DNA of 64,000 bases, taken from contig NC_134569.1 of assembly GCF_050947875.1 (NCBI RefSeq), positions 38,114,277 to 38,178,276 of the forward strand, given 5' to 3'. Both the position numbers and the translations under genes were made by a program. Positions 27,713 through 37,920 of the stretch are shown here, one piece after another (the stretch's first letter is position 1; the number at the start of each line of letters is the position of its first letter). This DNA is from Dermacentor variabilis. Taxonomy: Eukaryota > Arthropoda > Arachnida > Ixodida > Ixodidae. The notes under the pieces were generated by a model. That model saw nothing but the letters and a program-made list of their open reading frames with translations, was not told where the DNA came from and searched no databases.

Positions 27713-27716
27713 TTAA

Positions 27717-28076
27717 ACGAGCAATAATGTTCAATAAAAATCACACTGACATGCTAATGACAACGGGGCAGCAAGACCATCTGCTGCGAGTTATTGATTG
27801 ATAACATGATGTGGCACTTCCACAAAGCCCGCCACAAGACATGCTTTAGCATGAAGACGCAACGCTCGAGGATGAATCATGCAGGTGCCACCCACACGCA
27901 CACGCGAGTGTACAAGCACATCCGAAAGGAAAAAAAAGGACAGAATTCAGTTTCAGCCAATGTCTTCACGCACAACGGATAAATCAGTGACTTCCCTGTA
28001 AAGCATCCTCGATGCTAATCAAAGTTACTAATTGACTGAAGCTTCCGCATATAAATAACACATTCTGCGGTTTTCT
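27717..28076. other. Unassigned stretch
   Basis: Nothing recognised apart from a short ACACGCACACGCG run near 27892. Confidence 0.4.
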
Positions 28077-28168
28077 GAGCCACAACCATAATCTGATTTT
28101 GAGGTAGCCCATAGTGGGGAACTTCGCATTAATGTTTACCACTCGGGGTTCTTTAATCCGAACTGACA
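28077..28168 (-). repeat. Ruka-like SINE fragment, minus strand
   Basis: Matches the 3' body of the SINE in reverse: GAGCCACAACCATAATCTGA, then a GTAGCCCATAGTGGGGAACT block and ACCACTCGGGGTTCTTTAAT. Head missing; diverged. Confidence 0.65.
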
Positions 28169-28810
28169 GTTCACGTCGGAACAAAGTTAAGAGTTTTTGT
28201 TGACCCTTGTGCTCCAAAAGCATTTACTGTCGACTGTATACACAGACTCGCAGGGAGCTGTCAGAGTGTATGGCTCCCACAAGACGCAGAGACGGGCTGT
28301 ATAGAAAACACAATAAATAGACAATAAGAAAAGAAAAACAAACAAAAACTAAATCCAGACAATGAGGTGCAGGCGGCAGACATGTGGGCACAAAATTATC
28401 ATGAGCTACATTGCGGGTCGTGCCGACGTTCCAGGAAACCAGCGGGTTCATGTGGCTTCGCCCGAGAAGCTAGCGAAGACTCCCGCTAAACCTACACACT
28501 GAAGTGCTACCAGTCAGGTATACAGAAGCCACACGCAGAAAACGACCACTAAAGTTGTAGAAAAAGGACCATAGGAACAAAACCGTGCGCTTCGGTTTCT
28601 GTTGGCGGAATAGCCTGATTCCTTGGCGGAAGGGTGCAAGAAAGCAGCCAAAGTCCCCCTGCGAAAAGTAAAAGAACGCACAGGGCTCTTGCACCTGCGG
28701 TCTTCTCTCAAATAGAAAGATCCGGTTCAGCGGCCTCGCCGATTACAGAGAGCTGCTTAAGGTGCAGCAGCCGCACACGGGCTAGTCATCCCAGCCATCG
28801 GGGAAAAGAG
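28169..28810. other. Unassigned stretch
   Basis: An A-rich AACAAACAAAAAC patch lies near 28335. No element or exon recognised. Confidence 0.4.
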
Positions 28811-29987
28811 CAGGGTGTCGAACCGAAAAAAAATACCGGTTCGGTTCGGTTCGGGTTCCGGTTCAACGCGCTTCGATTTTGTTCCGGTTCAATTTTGGCT
28901 GGGAGAAAAAAATTATAAAGCTTCGCGGGACGGTTCGGAACACTGAACACTGAACGATATGCTGCATAGTACTATGGACTTGCCTGCATGGCGCATGCGC
29001 AAGTTTCATAGCAACAGTAGGAAGAAATTCACGAATTACAAAGATACAGGAGAACTTTCATACATATCTAATAATGACACATGTAATTAGTGAAAATCCC
29101 TGCATCAGCGGAAGTTCTCTATCACTTCCGCACTTGTTTCTCTGAAAGTAAAGAGTCAGGTAATCAGATTTTGCGTACCGTTTACAGCGGTGGGTACCGC
29201 TCCCAGAGGAGGTGACGGCATTCATTAGTGACCGAAGTAACTCACCGTGATGGTGTAGTGGATTTGGCGTTGAGCTGTTAAACTCGAGGACGTGGGATCG
29301 ACTTCCAGTCATGACGGCTGCATTCCAATGTGGGCAAAATGCAAAAAAATCCCCTATACAGTGTATTACGTGCACATTAAGAACCTCAGGTGGTCGAAAT
29401 TAATCCGTAGTCCCCAACTACGGCGTGCGTCATAATCATACCGTGATTTTGGCCCGTAAGACCCAGGATTTCTAATTAGCGGCCGCAGGGTTATGGTTAC
29501 AATAAGTCATGCCTGCAGCTCAACTTGTTGATGTCCCTCCTCGAGGACATCGTCTTTTCCACTCTCCGTGTTTGTTTCGTTTATCTAGTTTCAGTAAAAA
29601 GTTGACCCAACGGACAAACTGAGGGCTTTATCAGAAATGATGATTTCACGAAGCCCCTGAAACAACTTTCCAGCCGCGGAACACAACTATCATGGCCCAC
29701 TTTAGTTGTAAAAGTGTCTCCGCCGAAGTGACCATAGTTACCAGCACATACCCTGGTCTATCCACATTCTCGCACGCAACGCAACTCGTGAGTCGTAACA
29801 ATCTGCTAGTAGGGTACACTGGTTGAAGAAGTAGTTTTTCGAAGAATCGTGCAAGCTATAGAGCAACCGTTGTGGCCATATATCCTCGAACCAATTTGTG
29901 CCAAACCGGTAATGCTTACTGTTTTGTTCACTTCAGATTCGATTCGTGTTCAGGAACGTTACAAAATTATCGGTTTGGGTTCAGTCT
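28811..29987. mobile_element. Candidate hAT-like non-autonomous element, interrupted by a SINE
   Basis: Starts CAGGGTGTCGAACCGAAAA, very like the element at 23447, followed by repeated GGTTCGGTTCGG units. The right-hand counterpart is weaker: GGTTTGGGTTCAGTCTGACAC ending near 29987, whose reverse complement begins GTGTCAGACTGAACCC. An alternative right end is near 30080 (GAACCAGACCCTAG). No clear 8-bp duplication was found. A plus-strand SINE (29243-29475) lies inside. The left end is well supported; the right end is not. Confidence 0.4.
29243..29475 (+). repeat. Ruka-like SINE, plus strand, tRNA-like head present
   Basis: The head at about 29245-29312 has an A-box-like GATGGTGTAGTGGATTTGGC and a B-box-like GTGGGATCGACTTCC (one change from GGTTCGANTCC). 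The body has TTACGTGCACATTAAGAACC, TCAGGTGGTCGAAATTAATC and CTACGGCGTGCGTCATAATC, ending at the GTAAGACCCAGGA block. This is the best-preserved plus-strand copy. Confidence 0.85.
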
Positions 29988-30804
29988 GACACATTAAAAA
30001 AAAGCAATTAGTCGCTTTCCGCGTTGGGGCAGCCGGTGAACCTTCAGTAGCGGTTGAGGTCAAGCAGTGAACCAGACCCTAGAAAGCGTATATTGGACAG
30101 CCGTCTTGAATATTTCCAAGACGCACATCCTGCGGACTTAACTTTAAGTGAACTCGCTCTCCGAAACTCCGTTACCAACCTCTTCGTTCCCGCTTAGCAA
30201 ACGGCAATGGATCTATACCCGTATGTACATAATTATCCGTTTTCGTTACAGCGAAACATTAAGTGTGTTCTTTTGACGCTGTGAAAACCTTTGTTGTAAG
30301 TGGCGGATAATGATAACAACGCGAACGCTAAACCATAGTTACTTTTCTTTCGGGCGAAAGAGATTGCAACCTCTAATCAGTGAACCTTATGCGAGCGTTT
30401 GTTCGCGTCATTAGCGCAATTAGGGTGAAGCAAACTTGCTTGAATGTCTTACAAAGACAAGGTTATTATGCGTGGGCAGGCTTTCAATATTTTCGTACCG
30501 ACAAATCTTATGGAGAGGCATGGCCAGTGGAGGAAGTGGCACAAGTTATTGTATTCGCCTGGCTTAACTTTTATTGACTACATCTCGGCTCGATATGGCT
30601 TTCCTACTCCATGCGTCGCCGTTATCGCGTACTTATGAACATGTCAGTTTTAATATCCGACAGTGCAAATTACATTGTCTACGTCGAAAAAAAGAAACTC
30701 GCAGGACATTTACGAGGATGTGGCGCGAATGTTTGAGGGAGAGGGCTGTGGTGGTGGGCTGGGAGCTTTCGCTGCCGACCTCGAACTCGCCGAAGCTCTT
30801 AGGT
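29988..30804. other. Unassigned stretch
   Basis: No element or exon recognised; may include the true right end of the element at 28811. Confidence 0.4.
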
Positions 30805-31160
30805 GCCTGAAGACATGACGATGACAGGATGACGACATGACATGACTATAATGAAGTTACCATGCACGACGGCACGACAACGCCTGCATGAAGACGAGGC
30901 CATGACGACAATGGGATGACGATACCAGAATAACTACGGCTGAAAGACTACGATGGAACGACCACGGTGGCATGACGATGACTGAAGGACAACGATGAAA
31001 TGTCCAAGAAGGATTGACGACGATTGAATGACAACGATGGCAGGATGGCAATGTGGTGACGATGGCGAGTGACGTGAAACGCGTGACGATGACGGCGTGA
31101 CGAAGGTCTTATAACGACAATGGTATGAGGGCAATGGGATAACGATGCTGGAATTATGAC
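30805..31160. repeat. Degenerate ATGACGA-rich minisatellite
   Basis: About 350 bases of imperfect repeats built from ATGACGATGACNGNATGACG-like units of varying length, with many GACGATG and ATGACAA variants. No unit is exact, so the array is old. It gives long but meaningless open frames on the minus strand. Confidence 0.85.
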
Positions 31161-31790
31161 TCATTCACTACGATTGGAGCAAGCTCTCAAGCGGACAGTG
31201 TCATCTTCTCAAAAGCTTGTCTTTGGGAATGCATACAACGTCGTCTGAGTCAGCTACAGTAGTGCCTGCGGTGGCCTTTGAAGTACATTCACAAATGCCA
31301 CCACTCTCAGAGGCTGCACTGTTCATAAAACGCTGAACAAATTGCAAAGGGCGAAAAGCGCGCGAGTTAGCGCGCCATTTTTTCAACTGCATATTCCCGC
31401 AGGAGCATGAGTTCGGCCTGTACATTTACTGTACAGCAGTTAATGTCTCAAAACTGTGTTTACTTTGTCCGTCCGTCCATTGCTTTACGGTGACAACAAC
31501 CTTTGCAGCCATCAACTTTTTTACGTGTTGTTAAAAAGGGCAAAGCAAGACAAACGACGCAAAGAAGGTCACGTGCCCTACTGCAGGCTGCTAAGTTACA
31601 TTTAAGGTTACTGCATATGCTGCCAGAAAAAAAAAACAGTAACTCTAGTCGCTGTCGGACCCCTTAGTTGTCCCCAGCTTTACTGTCGCCATAGTACCGG
31701 GATTCGAACTTGAGTCCCTTTGGCAGAGTGAGCTTGGGAGCCGGGCGTGTTAAGCGCTGCGCAGCGACGAGACATCAGTATTTTCCTTTC
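31161..31790. other. Unassigned stretch with a weak tRNA-like segment
   Basis: On the minus strand 31760-31690 contains AGTTCGAATCCCGG, a good B-box, after a GCGCTTAACACGCCCGGC segment that could be a degenerate A-box. I cannot fold it into a full tRNA, so it is at most a SINE head or pseudogene. The rest is unrecognised. Confidence 0.3.
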
Positions 31791-32530
31791 TTTATTACAT
31801 GAGGGCAGACTTTTCAACAAAATATGAAGAACAAAGTGCTACATAAATTTGAAGTGACTGAAAACACACACAAAAGTCAGGCAATGACGTGCAAACGTCC
31901 AATAAAGGCATCCAGTCCGGCGCTGTTTCTTGTGCAGCATACACACTACGAACGTAGGCAACAGCTTCACGAAAAAAACTACCGACTGCTTCGCCGTGGT
32001 TCAGCGTGCCTGCCACACATTCTACTGCGCCAAAGGCTATGTAGGCCAAGTACTATGAACATGTCATACGGTAGGTCGCAGGGACTTTTAAGAAGTAGGA
32101 AACGAATTGTGTATTGTGTGACATCTAAATACGTTTTGAGTGTTCTTTGGAGAATGTCCCAGAAGAACACGGAATCCCTACAATCTACAACACAGTGATC
32201 AATCATTTCAGCACGTGCACACAAGCGGCAGTTTGTTGACCACGGCAGGAAAGAGCCCCCTTTTCCTAAGCAGGTTTTGACAGGAAGGGCGGCCGAATGT
32301 AATTGAAGAGACAAGTTTTGATCCCTGGAGGAATGGAGGAATGATCATTCGACGGACACGCTTAAGTACATCTGGGCTGTGGCATTACAAGTAAGGCGCA
32401 GTATAATGGGCAACAGGAAACAGTGTGTCTATGAGTGCAGCAGAAGTTTCTTTGCGGGAGGCAGTGAAAATATAATTCATACTAAAGCGAGCCTTGAGAA
32501 AGTGAAATTCATGAATTATAGTGTGTTATA
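31791..32530 (-). mobile_element. Tx1/L1-like LINE, 3' part (C-terminal domain)
   Basis: The minus strand encodes the LINE C-terminal region: FHFLKARFSMNYIFTASRKE (about 32515-32455), a stretch with frame breaks, then LQLHSAALPVKTCLGKGG, the Cys/His motif CRLCARAEMIDHCVVDC, RDSVFFWDILQRTLKTYLDV and LGLHSLWRSRM. The frame shifts near 31985 and continues to 31795. The 3' end has TTACATG reversed and a short T-rich boundary (AATAAAG on the minus strand). The motif pattern matches tick Tx1-type elements from memory. Confidence 0.75.
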
Positions 32531-32544
32531 GGACATATACATTG

Positions 32545-32760
32545 GGTCTCTTCTTTTTAAAGGCATCACTACCTGTTATGCTAATGGCACAACGAGGCTA
32601 ATAGTTAATGGTTGTCTATCCAAATCTGTCTACCTGAGGGCATCTGTAAGGCAAGGTTGTCCTTTGTCCCTTCTATATTATTCGCTTTGTACTTAGAACC
32701 ACTTTTCGCACGAATTCTGAAGGATCAAGCTTCTCACTGGTTCGAATTGCTATTCAATGA
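32545..32760 (+). mobile_element. Tx1/L1-like LINE, upstream RT segment in inverted orientation
   Basis: The plus strand reads TTRLIVNGCLSKSVYLRASV followed by RQGCPLS and, after a one-base frame change near 32657, ILFALYLEPLFARI. This is the RT block around the (R/P)QG motif that in this family precedes the C-terminal region found on the opposite strand at 31791-32530. The two pieces face each other head to head with a junction near 32530-32545. That is the arrangement left by 5' inversion (twin priming) during LINE integration. Confidence 0.72.
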
Positions 32761-33659
32761 GCGACGCGACAATACTACTGGGCTAGCCAATTATCTCTCA
32801 GTGCTTATGTCGCTACCATAGTAGAAAAGTTTCACTGCTACAACCATCGCTACACTTTTAATTCCACCTAATGTTAAAGTAATTCAGTTTCAGTTGATTA
32901 TTGGAGGTGGGCTTGCACAATTACGAAATTACAGACAGTTTGGCAAAAGAAAGAAGAGCTTAGTGGCGCGTAAGTCCTTTACGTTGAATCTTACACTTGC
33001 TGACTGTGGCAAGATTTTGTTGGTCAATAACAACAATCAATAACAACAATAACAACAATAACGTAAAGAGGAGTCCCTTCTTGCTGTAGCAGACTAACAG
33101 ATATTTAGCGTTTGTCTGACAAGTAAAATCGTGTCTCGCACGACAGTAAAAAGTATCGGTTACTCTTCTATTGTCGAATGCAACGCGCTTAAACCTTTAC
33201 TCGAGTAGGTGTGTATTCGCACCGTCGAATCATTGTGCGTCATGCGGGGAGGTAGAATGACTGGACCATTTGCTTCTCTTTTGACGAAGGTGTAATTCCG
33301 AAAGAAATATATGCTTAAAGCAACCCCTATCGCGTATTGGCCCTTGTCTATCTAGACTTAATATTTTACATTTTGCCATAATTGCAATGGCTGCCAGTCC
33401 TGCATCTGATGTCTGCGGCCTGCGAGGAGAACGCTGACCACCCATTGCACCATCATCCTCAATTTGAAAACAGAAGGTCAATCTATGTCGAAAGCACCAA
33501 GGAGACTAGATAACCGTCGCCTGAGTGAAAAGGCATAACTGGAATACTGTATTCCACCGATATTCGCCGCAGAAGGCAATGGAGGCACTTTTGTGCATTC
33601 AGAGAACTACTGGCGCGTGCGAGCGCCTTTAACTGCGCAGTGCTGCACGTGCGCGTGCC
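32761..33659. other. Unassigned stretch
   Basis: A short AACAAT run lies at 33028-33062. No element or exon recognised. Confidence 0.4.
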
Positions 33660-33785
33660 TCACACCTACCGCATTCTTTTCTTTCTCTCCCTTCTTCATA
33701 TTACGATTTTTCCTTCCTCCAGCGTAGAGTAGCCAACCGGCCTCTTGATGGGTTGACATTCCTGCCTTCTTTTTACTTCATTAGC
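33660..33785 (+). mobile_element. I-type LINE 3' UTR fragment
   Basis: The pyrimidine-rich block TTCTTTCTCTCCCTTC, then GCGTAGAGTAGCCAACCGG and GGTTGACATTCCTGCCTTC, match the 3' UTR of the copies at 8630-8690 and 44850-44900. No coding sequence remains. Confidence 0.7.
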
Positions 33786-34336
33786 TCACGTCCTCACTCA
33801 CTCACTCGCCGTTTGGGTGCGAGCACTCTCGGTCGTGCCCGAAAGGAAGTATGTCAGTTTGTGCTGGATTTCAATATCGCTACACAGAGGGTGACACCTT
33901 AAACATGTTTTTTTGCTCATTATTACCATACACCTGATTTCTTTTCTTTTTGTTTTCTGGCGGCTTCATCAATAATTGGCATTATTGTTTTGCAATTATA
34001 GTTACTGCGATAGAAATTTTGCGGGCGTGCCAAGCGAATTTTTGTCGTTGTCGTCACTGCGAGGTTCCGTATATATATGTAGGCATACGCATGCTGTATA
34101 CCACTCCATGCTATACGACAGGCTGTATATGCGGGTTATATTGCCACAACATTATATCACTAGAGTTGCTCACACCAGGTCTTACATTCTTGACAAAATT
34201 ATTCCTCAGAATTTGAGAATGGCAGCCCATAAGCAAATATTATGAAACAATACACCGGCAGCGCATGTCTTTTTTAATAAATATTCCCATACTGAAATAT
34301 TAAAGTTCCGAAGCGATAACATATCTCAAACCTGAA
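33786..34336. other. Unassigned AT-rich stretch
   Basis: Begins with a few ACTC units (33802-33815). No element or exon recognised. Confidence 0.4.
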
Positions 34337-34500
34337 AATGATGTGATTTTCAGGTAATAGTTCTGCGGAAACCCGCAAGGTGGACAGAAGTAACTGTAAA
34401 GGGAAAATGAGACATCCCTCCAAACGTAGCTAAGTGCTACAAAGGAAACTCATACGGGTTCCTCGAAAGCAAAGCTTTGCAGTTGAAGAAAAATTCTTCC

Positions 34501-34577
34501 TGGTCCGGGACTCCAACCCGGGAAGACCTCTTTTCCGAGGCAGCTGCTCTACCATCTGCGGTAGCCAGGCGGCTAGC
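34501..34577 (-). repeat. tRNA-like segment, left arm
   Basis: On the minus strand it reads CCTGGCTACCGCAGATGGTA (A-box region with damaged D stem), then a B-box CGGGTTGGAGTCCCGG with one change at the conserved C. It pairs with the better copy at 34738-34809. Not a functional tRNA. Confidence 0.65.
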
Positions 34578-34737
34578 AGATGGCAGGCGAAGTCGAATTT
34601 ATCGACTTCGCCTGCAATTTTCTCTTTATTAATTACTTCTCTCCCCTTTGCGGGTTTCCACAGAACAGTTACCTCAAAACTCTTGCCTGTGCTTTGAGTT
34701 GTCGACAAATTCGACTTCGCCCTGCCATCGGCTAGCC

Positions 34738-34809
34738 GCCTGGTTAGCTCAGATGGTAGAGCGGCTGCCCCAGAAAGGCGGTGGCCCCGGGTTCGAGTCC
34801 CGGACCAGG
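34738..34809 (+). repeat. tRNA-like segment, right arm (cloverleaf-capable)
   Basis: CCTGGTT at the start pairs with GACCAGG at the end (7-bp acceptor with one G-T pair). GCTC/GAGC forms the D stem, CTGCC/GGCGG an anticodon stem with loop CCAGAAA, and CCGGGTTCGAGTCCCGG a perfect T arm. The loop would place AGA (Ser) as anticodon, but position 33 is C instead of the invariant T and there is no long serine-type variable arm. It is therefore a SINE head rather than a tRNA gene. Confidence 0.7.
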
Positions 34810-35039
34810 ACAAATTTTTCTTCAACTGCAACGCTTTTCTTTCGAGGAACCCGTATGGGTTTCCTTTGTAGCACTTGGCTAAGTTTGGGTGGATGTTTCA
34901 TTTTCCCTTGATAATGATGTGATTTTATTGGCACGGCTGGGCACTACCTTAGGGATTGGCCCACAAGAAAAAATCGAAACATACCAGATACGAAAAAATG
35001 GTGGTGAAGTCGCTGAGAAAGATGTTATTATTCAAATTA

Positions 35040-35271
35040 AATTAGGGAGTTTTACGTGCCAAAACCACGATATGATTATGGGGCGTGCTGTATTGTGGGG
35101 CTCCGAAAATGTGGACAACCTGGGGTTCATTAACGTGCACCTCAATCTAAGTACCCTGGTGTTTTCGCATTTCGCCCCCACCGAAATGCGGCCGCCATGG
35201 TCGGCATTCAATCCCGCGACCTCGTGCTTAGCAGCCCAGCACCATAGCTGCTAAGCAACCACCGCGGGTAA
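35040..35271 (-). repeat. Ruka-like SINE, minus strand, nearly complete
   Basis: In reverse it carries the 3' block TTTTACGTGCCAAAACCACG, GGGGTTCATTAACGTGCACC, CATTTCGCCCCCACCGAAAT, the B-box as ATTCAATCCCGCGACC and the head end ACCACCGCGGGT. A tail-like AATTAAATTA precedes it at 35036-35045. I found no clear target duplication. Confidence 0.92.
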
Positions 35272-35676
35272 GAGATACATCGGCCTTAATGAATACACAT
35301 AAATGAAATTCTCCGATGGCAGGATTCCAACAGAGGACCTCTAGCACAACAGCTCGTTTTTAAACTCTTAATCAAGTCCCGAATAACGTGCTCCGTATAA
35401 GCAATATGTTCTCGGTTCAGCCCAGATCACCGCATATAAGCGTACTTTGAAGCTACAGCATGCGTGACAAAATGGGCCGACCTGCTGCTCACGGCTGTAA
35501 TGCGGCCAATGAGCAGACGCAACGTTTATATGCAGCCTTGCAAATTTGGCGGCCAAGAAGCGCGCCGAAGCGTTGAGAGAGTGCTATAAAGCAAAAGCTG
35601 CAAGGAGGCGGTTAGGGAGATGGTGTGAGGGAGAAAGAAAAAAAAAAGCGAAAGGAAAAAGGAGTGAACGAATCGA
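35272..35676. other. Unassigned stretch
   Basis: An A/G-rich purine tract lies at 35628-35665. No element or exon recognised. Confidence 0.4.
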
Positions 35677-35792
35677 CTAATGGTGAATTCGGCAAACCGC
35701 ACCGGTGCGCACCGGGTGGCCCCAATGCACTGTTTCATCCAATCATCGTCGCTCCAGTGCGCGCCGGTGCGATTTGCCGAACTCGCCGTCAG
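35677..35792. repeat. Small palindromic element (about 116 bp)
   Basis: Arms 35682-35712 and 35757-35787 are inverted copies with 4 differences in 31 positions, all transitions, and the similarity continues weakly outward to 35677 and 35792. The spacer is 44 bp. Core GGCAAACCGCACCGGTGCG is CpG-rich, so the transitions fit CpG decay. Size and shape suit a miniature inverted-repeat element. Confidence 0.75.
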
Positions 35793-37920
35793 ATGAAGTC
35801 GTCGCCTCCCTGCGTAGCTTTGACGGCGGAGGAGGAGAAAAGACACCGCCGGCCGGCATGCAGCAAAAACATGGCGTGAGCCGGCGGACGTTGTCGGCGG
35901 CAATTATCGTCACATCTTTATACCGGCGACGTTATGCGACTGTGTTCGTGTTGTGAAGCCATCTGGCCGCGTCGATGAACGCTCTCCCTGGTCTCAGTGA
36001 TGTTCAATTCCACCTATGTTGCCGGAAATTGCAAGTAAGCCAGTGCAACTTCGACAACTCGTGGCGGTGCGACGGCCACGGCGGATCGACGAACTCGCGC
36101 GCTGGATCGTCGCGCCCCAGGTATGCGCGCAGTGCAGCTGCGAATCAGTGTTGAGTCGGTAGGTTGATTTTTCCTTCCCGTACGCTAAGCTAACTAAATG
36201 GCTAGTTTCTGCCATTGCATTATTATGAGCCGGCATATAACGAATGTCCGTGATTTAAATATCTGAGCGTGTACTACTAATGCGGACACATGCATTGAAG
36301 TTTTTGGCGTGTGAGCTAACTACTAACTGTAGGCGTAGTTCTGTTTCGGTTTCCTCCAGTTGCATTATTGCTGGATATTTTTTCTTTCGTAGTCACGTGC
36401 CCTTTCGTTAAAATTTCATGCGCGGGTTTTCACAAGGGCTTGTGTCTTTTATCGCGCCGCCAGCAATCGCGTGTGGCGTTCTAACCATTCAAGCTTCCGT
36501 TATTTTATCCCCTTCGCGAACATTGCGAAATGAATTCACTGCATCTCGTAGTTTAAGTTTGTCGAACGACGGTGTTATATTGAACAACTTTCTGGTGTGT
36601 CACGCGCTTTCCTCTGTGTAATGTGTGGATTTGCGTGGTTTTCTGGCTTTCCTGTTCCGTACGTCTAGCTCACTGGAATTCAACTTAGCTCGAAGCTTGC
36701 TTGACGCGAAAATAATCATTTAGCTCCGACGATGCAGCGGCCCCGAAGTATCGGTTCGCGCTAGAAGCAGGACTTACCACGATGTCTCTTGGAGTGGAGC
36801 GGCATACTCGTTACTTGCAGAAGAGGCGAAGTCCTATGACACGGGCAAAATTCCAACGGCGCGTTATCCATCACGTCGAGCTAGCAATTTAAAGTTTATT
36901 GCAGACAGAAAAATCAGGATTTTTGTACTTGCGTCCTTTCATACTGTCAGGAAACAGCGCTGAATTGATAAAAAGGTATGAAAGACAAAACAATAACCAT
37001 ACTAACAAGTTGGACATCTTGCTTTTGTCTAGTGCCTGCTATGTTGTGTTGATTTTTGGCTATGAGGTACCCACTAGCCCAAATATAGACCTTAATAAGA
37101 CCTTTCTTATGAGCTTTTGTTTTTACAATTATCAAATTTCTCCAATTTCTTCTTATTCTCACCGAACTGATTTTTTTCCATAGAGAATTAAAGCGGGAGA
37201 AGCCGATACTAATAACAACGCCAACAAAGGAAGCGGAATCCCCTGCTCTCCAGTGCAACTATGCAGTGGACCACAGCAGCGGCAAGTGAAAATCAGGCCC
37301 AGAATGGCTGTTCGTTGCAGTGCGCAAAGATCATATGCTAATGATGAAGCACACGAAGAGAAACCTGATATTTCGAACAAAACAGACTGGTGGGCTAGTT
37401 GGTATTGCATGTTAATAGTTTTTAACGCAAAGAAATGCACGGCACACAAGACACAGCGCGGATATTTTTCCAGCCAAAAAGTGGGGTGGGGGACAGAAAG
37501 AAACAAGTGTTTACAATATTGCTCACATGCAAATGACATTAAAGCACTTGCACGTGCTGTAATGTCACTACAGATAGAGCCCTCTCAGTCATTTCTGATG
37601 ATTTCACAAGACTGGGAAGTCACTCAGTTAGTTTAGGCGAATGTAAATGAATGAAAGTGTCGCTGAATGCCAGTAAGTGCAAGAGACATAAATTAGTACC
37701 CCTGAGTGCCACCTGCAATGGGGCCATTTAGTTATTACCTGCAAGTGTGAAGAAATGTGACTGTGAAACAAACCATAATCCCAAGCACATTGAGTTGATT
37801 GCGAAGAGGACAAATATATGTGAAATGTGTTTGTTCAGAACGTGGAGAATGTAACCGAGCGTATTTGGTTGCTTTAGTTGCTTGCTCAGAGCATTACGTA
37901 CGTTCATCTATTGTCATGGT
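35793..37920. other. Unassigned stretch; CpG-rich at its left end
   Basis: 35793-36130 is rich in CG dinucleotides and contains CCCCAGGTATGCG at about 36116-36128, which would serve as a splice donor, so a promoter with a first exon is possible. I see no protein homology to support it. The rest (36130-37920) has only short random open frames. Confidence 0.3.

Larger units (their letters stand above)
34337..34926. mobile_element. Composite palindromic insertion: inverted dimer of tRNA-like repeats with 14-bp target duplication
   Basis: Two arms, 34399-34606 and 34701-34909, are inverted copies of each other (about 208 bp each), separated by 94 bp. Each arm holds a tRNA-like segment. The whole block is bordered by the exact direct repeat AATGATGTGATTTT at 34337-34350 and 34913-34926, so it seems to have inserted as one unit. 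A stretch just outside the left arm (34352-34383) is itself an inverted relative of the spacer (34645-34674, GCGGGTTTCC core). A palindrome also lies at 34589-34609. No protein is encoded. It may be a dimeric SINE or a larger unknown element; the duplication favours retrotransposition. Confidence 0.8.

Noticed and set aside
30857..31164. Minus-strand open frames with repeated HCRHSIVV-like pattern
   Set aside because: Product of the ATGACGA minisatellite, not a repeat protein.
34738..34809. Functional serine tRNA gene
   Set aside because: Position 33 is C instead of T, the variable arm is short, and the segment sits inside a mobile repeat with an inverted twin.
35280..35345. tRNA-like segment next to the SINE
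   Set aside because: Only a weak B-box-like stretch; no foldable cloverleaf.
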